Assembly (NCBI GenBank): GCA_949358305.1
Contig: OX442319.1
Coordinates: 7,440,001 to 7,504,000 of the forward strand
Reading direction: 5' to 3'
DNA from: Strigamia acuminata
Taxonomy: Eukaryota > Arthropoda > Chilopoda > Geophilomorpha > Linotaeniidae
DNA: 64,000 nucleotides
The translations under genes were made by a program, and so were the position numbers. The notes under the pieces are model-generated. The model was not told the DNA's origin. It was given only the letters and a program-made list of their open reading frames with translations, and ran no database searches. Below, piece after piece: positions 20,901-34,845 of the stretch (positions within the stretch are counted from its first letter, which is position 1; every line of letters starts with the position of its first letter).

Positions 20901-22708
20901 GATCGGGCGGTTTCGGGCACAGTTTGATCCGGGCAAATATCTAGCAAAACTTGCACCGATTTTTTGTCAATTTTAGACAAATTTCAGCGATATTTTACGA
21001 GACATTTCTGCTCGATTGGACACATTTCCAGGGGTTTTTTGTAAAACATTGATAAAATTCCGTGGAAATTTATCAAATATTGGCAAAATTCGGTGCTAAT
21101 TTTGTCAAAAATTAGGAAAAAAAAATTTTCAAAACTTGTCCAACGTGCCGGTAAATCGAGCGCCCACATGCCTAGATAGTGCACGCCCAACCCGCCAAGG
21201 CTCGCCCCTCCGCCCGTTGGCGGGAGCCCCGGCCGTCCCCTCTCTCTCTCTTTCTCTCTCTCTCTCGGGCGCCCGGAGCTCGCCCCTCCGCCCGTCACCG
21301 ACTTTTGACACAATTTTTGATGAAATTCAACAGAATTTTAGCAACGTTTTACAAAAAACCTGTGGAAATGTGTCCAACCGGGCAGAAATGTGTCGTAAAA
21401 TGTTGCCGAAATTCTGTGAAAATTTGTCACAAATTGCCAAAAGTCGGTGCAAGTATTGCTAGATTTGGGCGCATCAAACTGTGCCGAGATCTGACAGTGT
21501 CCACGCGGTTTTGAAGCGCCCACTGTCGACGCACGTGGGCGCTCAATTTACCGGCGCGTTGGACGAGTTTTGAAAAAAGTTTTTTCCTAATTTCTGACAA
21601 AACTTGCACCGAATTTTGTCAATATGTGATAAATTTCCATGGATTTTAAGCAATGTTTTACAGAAGTCCGTCCCATCGGGCAGAAACGTCTCGTAAAATG
21701 TCGCTGAAATTCCGTGAAAATCTGTCAAAAATTGACAAAAGTTGGTGACCGACCCGCGGCGCGTCACGGCGCGGTCGGAGGACGGCCCTCGTCCCCAAAA
21801 ACCACACTCCGGGTCACGTGGTCTCGCACTCGACTTTTTCAGTTTTCCCGTTTTCGGCCCGTTACGGCCAAGGACCGTAACGGGTCGAAAACGGGCCGCA
21901 ACGGGTCGAAAACGGCCGCAACGGGTCGAAAACGGCCCGCACGGGCCGTTAACGGGCCGCCGACGGTCCCGTCACAATCCCGTAACGGCTCGCACGGGCC
22001 GTTAACGGGCCGCCGACGGTCCCGTCACGATCCCGTAACGGCTCGCACGGGCCGTTAACGGGCCGCCGACGGTTCCGTAACTATCCCGTAACGGCCCGCA
22101 CGGGCCGTTAACGGGCCGCCGACGGTCCCGTCACGACCCCGTAACGGCCCGTACGACCTCATGCGGGCCGTTAACGGGCCGTTAACGGGCCGTTAACGGG
22201 CCGTTAACGGCCCGTTAACGGCGTAAAACCAAAAACAGGATTCGAGATTAATGTCTATGAATGTTGTACGCGTTTTCATGTACGTGTTGTCGGTTGTTGA
22301 TTTTTTCGATTTACACCGTCACGGCCCGTTAACGGCCCGTTAACGGCCCGTTAACGGCCCGTCAACGGCCCGCATGGGGTCGCACGGGCCGTTAACGGGC
22401 CGCCGACGGTCCCGTCACGATCCCGTAACGGCCCGCACGGGCCGTTAACGGGCCGCCGACGGTCCCGTCACGATTCCGTAACGGCTCGCACGGGCCGTTA
22501 ACGGGCCGCCGACGGTCCCGTCACGATCCCGTAACGGCTCGCACGGGCCGTTAACGGGCCGCCGACGGTCCCGTCACGGTCCCGTAACGGCCTTCGTTCC
22601 CGGACTTCGGCTCGCCGACGGCCCGTGCGACCTCATGCGGGCCGCTAACGGGCTGTCAACGGGCCGTTAACGGCCCGTTTTCGACCCGCTACGGCCCGTC
22701 ACGGCCTG
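17989..22708 (-). repeat. HOR R1, three trimers
   Basis: The unit is 4,720 bp (4,729 minus one 20-bp plus one 11-bp unit). Trimers start at GTCCAACGCGCCAGTAAATC boxes at 18445, 19460 and 20475, exactly 1,015 bp apart; monomers within a trimer are 360, 303 and 352 bp. The first trimer has C at 18783, the others T at the same place. The AT island is at 22220-22317. Confidence 0.95.
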
Positions 22709-25700
22709 TTGGCCGTGCGACCCGTGACTCGGAGTGTGGTTTTTGGGGACGAGGGCCGTCCTCCGGCCGCGCCGCGACGCGCCGCGGGTCGGACAAGAAA
22801 CGACCCGGTCGGAAACCGAACCTCAGTGTCCAATCGGGCAGAAATTGTGCGGAAGTTTAACCAAAAATGGCCAAAAGTCGGTGCAAGTTTTGCACGCAAC
22901 AAACGTCCGATGTGACAGTGCCCATGCGGGTTGGACGTGCATGTGGGCGCGTGTGGGCGCTCGATTTACCGGCCCGTTGGACGAGTTAAACCAAAATTTC
23001 CCAATATCTTGCATAAATTTAAAGAAGATTTGACAGATTTCCAGATTTTAAGCGATGTTTTACATAAGTCCGTCCCATTGCTGAAATTCCGTGAAAATTT
23101 GTCAAAAATTGACAAAAGTCTGTGCAAATTTTGTCAGAAATAGGAAACAAAAAATTTAAAATTCGTCCAACGCGCCAGTAAATCGAGCGCGCCCATGCGT
23201 GGACAGTGCGCCGGCGGGAGCCCCGGCCGTCCTCTCTCTCTCTCTCTCTCGGCCGCCAAGGCTCGCCCCTCCGCCCGTCGGCGGGAGCCCCGACCGTCCC
23301 CCCTCTCTCTTTCGGCCGCCAAAGGATCGCCCCTCCGCTCGTCACAGATTTTTGTCAATATTTGATGAACTTCAACAGATTTTCAGCAATATTTTACAGG
23401 ACATTTCTGCTCTTTTGGATACATTTTCAAAGGTTTTATTGCTAAAATTCTGGGGAAATTTATCAAAAATTGACAAAAAATCGATGCAAGTTTTGTCAGA
23501 AATTGATAAAATCTTCTTAAACTCGTCCAACGCGCCGGCGAGTGCACATGCGGGGACAGTGGGCACGTCCAGCCCGCGTGCACACTGTCAGATCGGGCGG
23601 TTTCGGGCACAGTTTGATCCGGGCAAATATCTAGCAAAACTTGCACCGATTTTTTGTCAATTTTAGACAAATTTCAGCGATATTTTACGAGACATTTCTG
23701 CTCGATTGGACACATTTCCAGGGGTTTTTTGTAAAACATTGATAAAATTCCGTGGAAATTTATCAAATATTGGCAAAATTCGGTGCTAATTTTGTCAAAA
23801 ATTAGGAAAAAAAAATTTTCAAAACTTGTCCAACGTGCCGGTAAATCGAGCGCCCACATGCCTAGATAGTGCACGCCCAACCCGCCAAGGCTCGCCCCTC
23901 CGCCCGTTGGCGGGAGCCCCGGCCGTCCCCTCTCTCTCTCTTTCTCTCTCTCTCTCGGGCGCCCGGAGCTCGCCCCTCCGCCCGTCACCGACTTTTGACA
24001 CAATTTTTGATGAAATTCAACGGAATTTTAGCAACGTTTTACAAAAAACCTGTGGAAATGTGTCCAACCGGGCAGAAATGTGTCGTAAAATGTTGCCGAA
24101 ATTCTGTGAAAATTTGTCACAAATTGCCAAAAGTCGGTGCAAATTTTGTCAGAAATAGGAAACAAAAAATTTAAAATTCGTCCAACGCGCCAGTAAATCG
24201 AGCGCGCCCATGCGTGGACAGTGCGCCGGCGGGAGCCCCGGCCGTCCTCTCTCTCTCTCTCTCTCGGCCGCCAAGGCTCGCCCCTCCGCCCGTCGGCGGG
24301 AGCCCCGACCGTCCCCCCTCTCTCTTTCGGCCGCCAAAGGATCGCCCCTCCGCTCGTCACAGATTTTTGTCAATATTTGATGAACTTCAACAGATTTTCA
24401 GCAATATTTTACAGGACATTTCTGCTCTTTTGGATACATTTTCAAAGGTTTTATTGCTAAAATTCTGGGGAAATTTATCAAAAATTGACAAAAAATCGAT
24501 GCAAGTTTTGTCAGAAATTGATAAAATCTTCTTAAACTCGTCCAACGCGCCGGCGAGTGCACATGCGGGGACAGTGGGCACGTCCAGCCCGCGTGCACAC
24601 TGTCAGATCGGGCGGTTTCGGGCACAGTTTGATCCGGGCAAATATCTAGCAAAACTTGCACCGATTTTTTGTCAATTTTAGACAAATTTCAGCGATATTT
24701 TACGAGACATTTCTGCTCGATTGGACACATTTCCAGGGGTTTTTTGTAAAACATTGATAAAATTCCGTGGAAATTTATCAAATATTGGCAAAATTCGGTG
24801 CTAATTTTGTCAAAAATTAGGAAAAAAAAATTTTCAAAACTTGTCCAACGTGCCGGTAAATCGAGCGCCCACATGCCTAGATAGTGCACGCCTAACCCGC
24901 CAAGGCTCGCCCCTCCGCCCGTTGGCGGGAGCCCCGGCCGTCCCCTCTCTCTCTCTTTCTCTCTCTCTCTCGGGCGCCCGGAGCTCGCCCCTCCGCCCGT
25001 CACCGACTTTTGACACAATTTTTGATGAAATTCAACGGAATTTTAGCAACGTTTTACAAAAAACCTGTGGAAATGTGTCCAACCGGGCAGAAATGTGTCG
25101 TAAAATGTTGCCGAAATTCTGTGAAAATTTGTCACAAATTGCCAAAAGTCGGTGCAAGTATTGCTAGATTTGGGCGCATCAAACTGTGCCGAGATCTGAC
25201 AGTGTCCACGCGGTTTTGAAGCGCCCACTGTCGACGCACGTGGGCGCTCAATTTACCGGCGCGTTGGACGAGTTTTGAAAAAAGTTTTTTCCTAATTTCT
25301 GACAAAACTTGCACCGAATTTTGTCAATATGTGATAAATTTCCATGGATTTTAAGCAATGTTTTACAGAAGTCCGTCCCATCGGGCAGAAACGTCTCGTA
25401 AAATGTCGCTGAAATTCCGTGAAAATCTGTCAAAAATTGACAAAAGTTGGTGACCGACCCGCGGCGCGTCACGGCGCGGTCGGAGGACGGCCCTCGTCCC
25501 CAAAAACCACACTCCGGGTCACGTGGTCTCGCACTCGACTTTTTCAGTTTTCCCGTTTTCGGCCCGTTACGGCCAAGGACCGTAACGGGTCGAAAACGGG
25601 CCGCAACGGGTCGAAAACGGCCGCAACGGGTCGAAAACGGCCGCAACGGGTCGAAAACGGCCCGCACGGGCCGTTAACGGGCCGCCGACGGTCCCGTCAC

Positions 25701-26422
25701 AATCCCGTAACGGCTCGCACGGGCCGTTAACGGGCCGCCGACGGTCCCGTCACGATCCCGTAACGGCTCGCACGGGCCGTTAACGGGCCGCCGACGGTTC
25801 CGTAACTATCCCGTAACGGCCCGCACGGGCCGTTAACGGGCCGCCGACGGTCCCGTCACGACCCCGTAACGGCCCGTACGACCTCATGCGGGCCGTTAAC
25901 GGGCCGTTAACGGGCCGTTAACGGCCCGTTAACGGCGTAAAACCAAAAACAGGATTCGAGATTAATGTCTATGAATGTTGTACGCGTTTTCATGTACGTG
26001 TTGTCGGTTGTTGATTTTTTCGATTTACACCGTCACGGCCCGTTAACGGCCCGTTAACGGCCCGTTAACGGCCCGTCAACGGCCCGCATGGGGTCGCACG
26101 GGCCGTTAACGGGCCGCCGACGGTCCCGTCACGATCCCGTAACGGCCCGCACGGGCCGTTAACGGGCCGCCGACGGTCCCGTCACGATTCCGTAACGGCT
26201 CGCACGGGCCGTTAACGGGCCGCCGACGGTCCCGTCACGATCCCGTAACGGCTCGCACGGGCCGTTAACGGGCCGCCGACGGTCCCGTCACGGTCCCGTA
26301 ACGGCCTTCGTTCCCGGACTTCGGCTCGCCGACGGCCCGTGCGACCTCATGCGGGCCGCTAACGGGCTGTCAACGGGCCGTTAACGGCCCGTTTTCGACC
26401 CGCTACGGCCCGTCACGGCCTG
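22709..26422 (-). repeat. HOR R2, two trimers
   Basis: The unit is 3,714 bp. Both trimers carry C at the position of 23370 (GATGAAC rather than GATGAAT), a variant shared with R3, R4 and R10. It has four 20-bp units and an AT island at 25934-26031. GGGCTGTCAACGG near 26365 is a single-base variant shared with L2, R1 and the unit before R10. Confidence 0.95.
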
Positions 26423-29400
26423 TTGGCCGTGCGACCCGTGACTCGGAGTGTGGTTTTTGGGGACGAGGGCCGTCCTCCGGCCGCGCCGCGACGCGCCGCG
26501 GGTCGGACAAGAAACGACCCGGTCGGAAACCGAACCTCAGTGTCCAATCGGGCAGAAATTGTGCGGAAGTTTAACCAAAAATGGCCAAAAGTCGGTGCAA
26601 GTTTTGCACGCAACAAACGTCCGATGTGACAGTGCCCATGCGGGTTGGACGTGCATGTGGGCGCGTGTGGGCGCTCGATTTACCGGCCCGTTGGACGAGT
26701 TAAACCAAAATTTCCCAATATCTTGCATAAATTTAAAGAAGATTTGACAGATTTCCAGATTTTAAGCGATGTTTTACATAAGTCCGTCCCATTGCTGAAA
26801 TTCCGTGAAAATTTGTCAAAAATTGACAAAAGTCTGTGCAAATTTTGTCAGAAATAGGAAACAAAAAATTTAAAATTCGTCCAACGCGCCAGTAAATCGA
26901 GCGCGCCCATGCGTGGACAGTGAGCCGGCGGGAGCCCCGGCCGTCCTCTCTCTCTCTCTCTCTCGGCCGCCAAGGCTCGCCCCTCCGCCCGTCGGCGGGA
27001 GCCCCGACCGTCCCCCCTCTCTCTTTCGGCCGCCAAAGGATCGCCCCTCCGCTCGTCACAGATTTTTGTCAATATTTGATGAACTTCAACAGATTTTCAG
27101 CAATATTTTACAGGACATTTCTGCTCTTTTGGATACATTTTCAAAGGTTTTATTGCTAAAATTCTGGGGAAATTTATCAAAAATTGACAAAAAATCGATG
27201 CAAGTTTTGTCAGAAATTGATAAAATCTTCTTAAACTCGTCCAACGCGCCGGCGAGTGCACATGCGGGGACAGTGGGCACGTCCAGCCCGCGTGCACACT
27301 GTCAGATCGGGCGGTTTCGGGCACAGTTTGATCCGGGCAAATATCTAGCAAAACTTGCACCGATTTTTTGTCAATTTTAGACAAATTTCAGCGATATTTT
27401 ACGAGACATTTCTGCTCGATTGGACACATTTCCAGGGGTTTTTTGTAAAACATTGATAAAATTCCGTGGAAATTTATCAAATATTGGCAAAATTCGGTGC
27501 TAATTTTGTCAAAAATTAGGAAAAAAAAATTTTCAAAACTTGTCCAACGTGCCGGTAAATCGAGCGCCCACATGCCTAGATAGTGCACGCCCAACCCGCC
27601 AAGGCTCGCCCCTCCGCCCGTTGGCGGGAGCCCCGGCCGTCCCCTCTCTCTCTCTTTCTCTCTCTCTCTCGGGCGCCCGGAGCTCGCCCCTCCGCCCGTC
27701 ACCGACTTTTGACACAATTTTTGATGAAATTCAACGGAATTTTAGCAACGTTTTACAAAAAACCTGTGGAAATGTGTCCAACCGGGCAGAAATGTGTCGT
27801 AAAATGTTGCCGAAATTCTGTGAAAATTTGTCACAAATTGCCAAAAGTCGGTGCAAATTTTGTCAGAAATAGGAAACAAAAAATTTAAAATTCGTCCAAC
27901 GCGCCAGTAAATCGAGCGCGCCCATGCGTGGACAGTGCGCCGGCGGGAGCCCCGGCCGTCCTCTCTCTCTCTCTCTCTCGGCCGCCAAGGCTCGCCCCTC
28001 CGCCCGTCGGCGGGAGCCCCGACCGTCCCCCCTCTCTCTTTCGGCCGCCAAAGGATCGCCCCTCCGCTCGTCACAGATTTTTGTCAATATTTGATGAACT
28101 TCAACAGATTTTCAGCAATATTTTACAGGACATTTCTGCTCTTTTGGATACATTTTCAAAGGTTTTATTGCTAAAATTCTGGGGAAATTTATCAAAAATT
28201 GACAAAAAATCGATGCAAGTTTTGTCAGAAATTGATAAAATCTTCTTAAACTCGTCCAACGCGCCGGCGAGTGCACATGCGGGGACAGTGGGCACGTCCA
28301 GCCCGCGTGCACACTGTCAGATCGGGCGGTTTCGGGCACAGTTTGATCCGGGCAAATATCTAGCAAAACTTGCACCGATTTTTTGTCAATTTTAGACAAA
28401 TTTCAGCGATATTTTACGAGACATTTCTGCTCGATTGGACACATTTCCAGGGGTTTTTTGTAAAACATTGATAAAATTCCGTGGAAATTTATCAAATATT
28501 GGCAAAATTCGGTGCTAATTTTGTCAAAAATTAGGAAAAAAAAATTTTCAAAACTTGTCCAACGTGCCGGTAAATCGAGCGCCCACATGCCTAGATAGTG
28601 CACGCCCAACCCGCCAAGGCTCGCCCCTCCGCCCGTTGGCGGGAGCCCCGGCCGTCCCCTCTCTCTCTCTTTCTCTCTCTCTCTCGGGCGCCCGGAGCTC
28701 GCCCCTCCGCCCGTCACCGACTTTTGACACAATTTTTGATGAAATTCAACGGAATTTTAGCAACGTTTTACAAAAAACCTGTGGAAATGTGTCCAACCGG
28801 GCAGAAATGTGTCGTAAAATGTTGCCGAAATTCTGTGAAAATTTGTCACAAATTGCCAAAAGTCGGTGCAAATTTTGTCAGAAATAGGAAACAAAAAATT
28901 TAAAATTCGTCCAACGCGCCAGTAAATCGAGCGCGCCCATGCGTGGACAGTGCGCCGGCGGGAGCCCCGGCCGTCCTCTCTCTCTCTCTCTCTCGGCCGC
29001 CAAGGCTCGCCCCTCCGCCCGTCGGCGGGAGCCCCGACCGTCCCCCCTCTCTCTTTCGGCCGCCAAAGGATCGCCCCTCCGCTCGTCACAGATTTTTGTC
29101 AATATTTGATGAATTTCAACAGATTTTCAGCAATATTTTACAGGACATTTCTGCTCTTTTGGATACATTTTCAAAGGTTTTATTGCTAAAATTCTGGGGA
29201 AATTTATCAAATATTGACAAAAAATCGATGCAAGTTTTGTCAGAAATTGATAAAATCTTCTTAAACTCGTCCAACGCGCCGGCGAGTGCACATGCGGGGA
29301 CAGTGGGCACGTCCAGCCCGCGTGCACACTGTCAGATCGGGCGGTTTCGGGCACAGTTTGATCCGGGCAAATATCTAGCAAAACTTGCACCGATTTTTTG

Positions 29401-31131
29401 TCAATTTTAGACAAATTTCAGCGATATTTTACGAGACATTTCTGCTCGATTGGACACATTTCCAGGGGTTTTTTGTAAAACATTGATAAAATTCCGTGGA
29501 AATTTATCAAATATTGGCAAAATTCGGTGCTAATTTTGTCAAAAATTAGGAAAAAAAAATTTTCAAAACTTGTCCAACGTGCCGGTAAATCGAGCGCCCA
29601 CATGCCTAGATAGTGCACGCCCAACCCGCCAAGGCTCGCCCCTCCGCCCGTTGGCGGGAGCCCCGGCCGTCCCCTCTCTCTCTCTTTCTCTCTCTCTCTC
29701 GGGCGCCCGGAGCTCGCCCCTCCGCCCGTCACCGACTTTTGACACAATTTTTGATGAAATTCAACGGAATTTTAGCAACGTTTTACAAAAAACCTGTGGA
29801 AATGTGTCCAACCGGGCAGAAATGTGTCGTAAAATGTTGCCGAAATTCTGTGAAAATTTGTCACAAATTGCCAAAAGTCGGTGCAAGTATTGCTAGATTT
29901 GGGCGCATCAAACTGTGCCGAGATCTGACAGTGTCCACGCGGTTTTGAAGCGCCCACTGTCGACGCACGTGGGCGCTCAATTTACCGGCGCGTTGGACGA
30001 GTTTTGAAAAAAGTTTTTTCCTAATTTCTGACAAAACTTGCACCGAATTTTGTCAATATGTGATAAATTTCCATGGATTTTAAGCAATGTTTTACAGAAG
30101 TCCGTCCCATCGGGCAGAAACGTCTCGTAAAATGTCGCTGAAATTCCGTGAAAATCTGTCAAAAATTGACAAAAGTTGGTGACCGACCCGCGGCGCGTCA
30201 CGGCGCGGTCGGAGGACGGCCCTCGTCCCCAAAAACCACACTCCGGGTCACGTGGTCTCGCACTCGACTTTTTCAGTTTTCCCGTTTTCGGCCCGTTACG
30301 GCCAAGGACCGTAACGGGTCGAAAACGGGCCGCAACGGGTCGAAAACGGCCGCAACGGGTCGAAAACGGCCCGCACGGGCCGTTAACGGGCCGCCGACGG
30401 TCCCGTCACAATCCCGTAACGGCTCGCACGGGCCGTTAACGGGCCGCCGACGGTCCCGTCACGATCCCGTAACGGCTCGCACGGGCCGTTAACGGGCCGC
30501 CGACGGTTCCGTAACTATCCCGTAACGGCCCGCACGGGCCGTTAACGGGCCGCCGACGGTCCCGTCACGACCCCGTAACGGCCCGTACGACCTCATGCGG
30601 GCCGTTAACGGGCCGTTAACGGGCCGTTAACGGCCCGTTAACGGCGTAAAACCAAAAACAGGATTCGAGATTAATGTCTATGAATGTTGTACGCGTTTTC
30701 ATGTACGTGTTGTCGGTTGTTGATTTTTTCGATTTACACCGTCACGGCCCGTTAACGGCCCGTTAACGGCCCGTTAACGGCCCGTCAACGGCCCGCATGG
30801 GGTCGCACGGGCCGTTAACGGGCCGCCGACGGTCCCGTCACGATCCCGTAACGGCCCGCACGGGCCGTTAACGGGCCGCCGACGGTCCCGTCACGATTCC
30901 GTAACGGCTCGCACGGGCCGTTAACGGGCCGCCGACGGTCCCGTCACGATCCCGTAACGGCTCGCACGGGCCGTTAACGGGCCGCCGACGGTCCCGTCAC
31001 GGTCCCGTAACGGCCTTCGTTCCCGGACTTCGGCTCGCCGACGGCCCGTGCGACCTCATGCGGGCCGCTAACGGGCCGTCAACGGGCCGTTAACGGCCCG
31101 TTTTCGACCCGCTACGGCCCGTCACGGCCTG
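26423..31131 (-). repeat. HOR R3, three trimers
   Basis: The unit is 4,709 bp (4,729 minus one 20-bp unit). The first two trimers have the GATGAAC variant; the third (ATCAAATATTGAC near 29208) matches the core-adjacent type also found in L2, R6 and R10. A private base change at about 26922 turns GTGCGCC into GTGAGCC. The AT island is at 30643-30740. Confidence 0.95.
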
Positions 31132-34100
31132 TTGGCCGTGCGACCCGTGACTCGGAGTGTGGTTTTTGGGGACGAGGGCCGTCCTCCGGCCGCGCCGCGA
31201 CGCGCCGCGGGTCGGACAAGAAACGACCCGGTCGGAAACCGAACCTCAGTGTCCAATCGGGCAGAAATTGTGCGGAAGTTTAACCAAAAATGGCCAAAAG
31301 TCGGTGCAAGTTTTGCACGCAACAAACGTCCGATGTGACAGTGCCCATGCGGGTTGGACGTGCATGTGGGCGCGTGTGGGCGCTCGATTTACCGGCCCGT
31401 TGGACGAGTTAAACCAAAATTTCCCAATATCTTGCATAAATTTAAAGAAGATTTGACAGATTTCCAGATTTTAAGCGATGTTTTACATAAGTCCGTCCCA
31501 TTGCTGAAATTCCGTGAAAATTTGTCAAAAATTGACAAAAGTCTGTGCAAATTTTGTCAGAAATAGGAAACAAAAAATTTAAAATTCGTCCAACGCGCCA
31601 GTAAATCGAGCGCGCCCATGCGTGGACAGTGCGCCGGCGGGAGCCCCGGCCGTCCTCTCTCTCTCTCTCTCTCGGCCGCCAAGGCTCGCCCCTCCGCCCG
31701 TCGGCGGGAGCCCCGACCGTCCCCCCTCTCTCTTTCGGCCGCCAAAGGATCGCCCCTCCGCTCGTCACAGATTTTTGTCAATATTTGATGAACTTCAACA
31801 GATTTTCAGCAATATTTTACAGGACATTTCTGCTCTTTTGGATACATTTTCAAAGGTTTTATTGCTAAAATTCTGGGGAAATTTATCAAAAATTGACAAA
31901 AAATCGATGCAAGTTTTGTCAGAAATTGATAAAATCTTCTTAAACTCGTCCAACGCGCCGGCGAGTGCACATGCGGGGACAGTGGGCACGTCCAGCCCGC
32001 GTGCACACTGTCAGATCGGGCGGTTTCGGGCACAGTTTGATCCGGGCAAATATCTAGCAAAACTTGCACCGATTTTTTGTCAATTTTAGACAAATTTCAG
32101 CGATATTTTACGAGACATTTCTGCTCGATTGGACACATTTCCAGGGGTTTTTTGTAAAACATTGATAAAATTCCGTGGAAATTTATCAAATATTGGCAAA
32201 ATTCGGTGCTAATTTTGTCAAAAATTAGGAAAAAAAAATTTTCAAAACTTGTCCAACGTGCCGGTAAATCGAGCGCCCACATGCCTAGATAGTGCACGCC
32301 CAACCCGCCAAGGCTCGCCCCTCCGCCCGTTGGCGGGAGCCCCGGCCGTCCCCTCTCTCTCTCTTTCTCTCTCTCTCTCGGGCGCCCGGAGCTCGCCCCT
32401 CCGCCCGTCACCGACTTTTGACACAATTTTTGATGAAATTCAACGGAATTTTAGCAACGTTTTACAAAAAACCTGTGGAAATGTGTCCAACCGGGCAGAA
32501 ATGTGTCGTAAAATGTTGCCGAAATTCTGTGAAAATTTGTCACAAATTGCCAAAAGTCGGTGCAAATTTTGTCAGAAATAGGAAACAAAAAATTTAAAAT
32601 TCGTCCAACGCGCCAGTAAATCGAGCGCGCCCATGCGTGGACAGTGCGCCGGCGGGAGCCCCGGCCGTCCTCTCTCTCTCTCTCTCTCGGCCGCCAAGGC
32701 TCGCCCCTCCGCCCGTCGGCGGGAGCCCCGACCGTCCCCCCTCTCTCTTTCGGCCGCCAAAGGATCGCCCCTCCGCTCGTCACAGATTTTTGTCAATATT
32801 TGATGAATTTCAACAGATTTTCAGCAATATTTTACAGGACATTTCTGCTCTTTTGGATACATTTTCAAAGGTTTTATTGCTAAAATTCTGGGGAAATTTA
32901 TCAAAAATTGACAAAAAATCGATGCAAGTTTTGTCAGAAATTGATAAAATCTTCTTAAACTCGTCCAACGCGCCGGCGAGTGCACATGCGGGGACAGTGG
33001 GCACGTCCAGCCCGCGTGCACACTGTCAGATCGGGCGGTTTCGGGCACAGTTTGATCCGGGCAAATATCTAGCAAAACTTGCACCGATTTTTTGTCAATT
33101 TTAGACAAATTTCAGCGATATTTTACGAGACATTTCTGCTCGATTGGACACATTTCCAGGGGTTTTTTGTAAAACATTGATAAAATTCCGTGGAAATTTA
33201 TCAAATATTGGCAAAATTCGGTGCTAATTTTGTCAAAAATTAGGAAAAAAAAATTTTCAAAACTTGTCCAACGTGCCGGTAAATCGAGCGCCCACATGCC
33301 TAGATAGTGCACGCCCAACCCGCCAAGGCTCGCCCCTCCGCCCGTTGGCGGGAGCCCCGGCCGTCCCCTCTCTCTCTCTTTCTCTCTCTCTCTCGGGCGC
33401 CCGGAGCTCGCCCCTCCGCCCGTCACCGACTTTTGACACAATTTTTGATGAAATTCAACGGAATTTTAGCAACGTTTTACAAAAAACCTGTGGAAATGTG
33501 TCCAACCGGGCAGAAATGTGTCGTAAAATGTTGCCGAAATTCTGTGAAAATTTGTCACAAATTGCCAAAAGTCGGTGCAAGTATTGCTAGATTTGGGCGC
33601 ATCAAACTGTGCCGAGATCTGACAGTGTCCACGCGGTTTTGAAGCGCCCACTGTCGACGCACGTGGGCGCTCAATTTACCGGCGCGTTGGACGAGTTTTG
33701 AAAAAAGTTTTTTCCTAATTTCTGACAAAACTTGCACCGAATTTTGTCAATATGTGATAAATTTCCATGGATTTTAAGCAATGTTTTACAGAAGTCCGTC
33801 CCATCGGGCAGAAACGTCTCGTAAAATGTCGCTGAAATTCCGTGAAAATCTGTCAAAAATTGACAAAAGTTGGTGACCGACCCGCGGCGCGTCACGGCGC
33901 GGTCGGAGGACGGCCCTCGTCCCCAAAAACCACACTCCGGGTCACGTGGTCTCGCACTCGACTTTTTCAGTTTTCCCGTTTTCGGCCCGTTACGGCCAAG
34001 GACCGTAACGGGTCGAAAACGGGCCGCAACGGGTCGAAAACGGCCGCAACGGGTCGAAAACGGCCGCAACGGGTCGAAAACGGCCCGCACGGGCCGTTAA

Positions 34101-34845
34101 CGGGCCGCCGACGGTCCCGTCACAATCCCGTAACGGCTCGCACGGGCCGTTAACGGGCCGCCGACGGTCCCGTCACGATCCCGTAACGGCTCGCACGGGC
34201 CGTTAACGGGCCGCCGACGGTTCCGTAACTATCCCGTAACGGCCCGCACGGGCCGTTAACGGGCCGCCGACGGTCCCGTCACGACCCCGTAACGGCCCGT
34301 ACGACCTCATGCGGGCCGTTAACGGGCCGTTAACGGGCCGTTAACGGCCCGTTAACGGCGTAAAACCAAAAACAGGATTCGAGATTAATGTCTATGAATG
34401 TTGTACGCGTTTTCATGTACGTGTTGTCGGTTGTTGATTTTTTCGATTTACACCGTCACGGCCCGTTAACGGCCCGTTAACGGCCCGTTAACGGCCCGTC
34501 AACGGCCCGCATGGGGTCGCACGGGCCGTTAACGGGCCGCCGACGGTCCCGTCACGATCCCGTAACGGCCCGCACGGGCCGTTAACGGGCCGCCGACGGT
34601 CCCGTCACGATTCCGTAACGGCTCGCACGGGCCGTTAACGGGCCGCCGACGGTCCCGTCACGATCCCGTAACGGCTCGCACGGGCCGTTAACGGGCCGCC
34701 GACGGTCCCGTCACGGTCCCGTAACGGCCTTCGTTCCCGGACTTCGGCTCGCCGACGGCCCGTGCGACCTCATGCGGGCCGCTAACGGGCCGTCAACGGG
34801 CCGTTAACGGCCCGTTTTCGACCCGCTACGGCCCGTCACGGCCTG
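31132..34845 (-). repeat. HOR R4, two trimers
   Basis: The unit is 3,714 bp, with a GATGAAC first trimer and a GATGAAT second trimer, four 20-bp units, and an AT island at 34357-34454. In length it matches R2 and L2 exactly. Confidence 0.95.
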
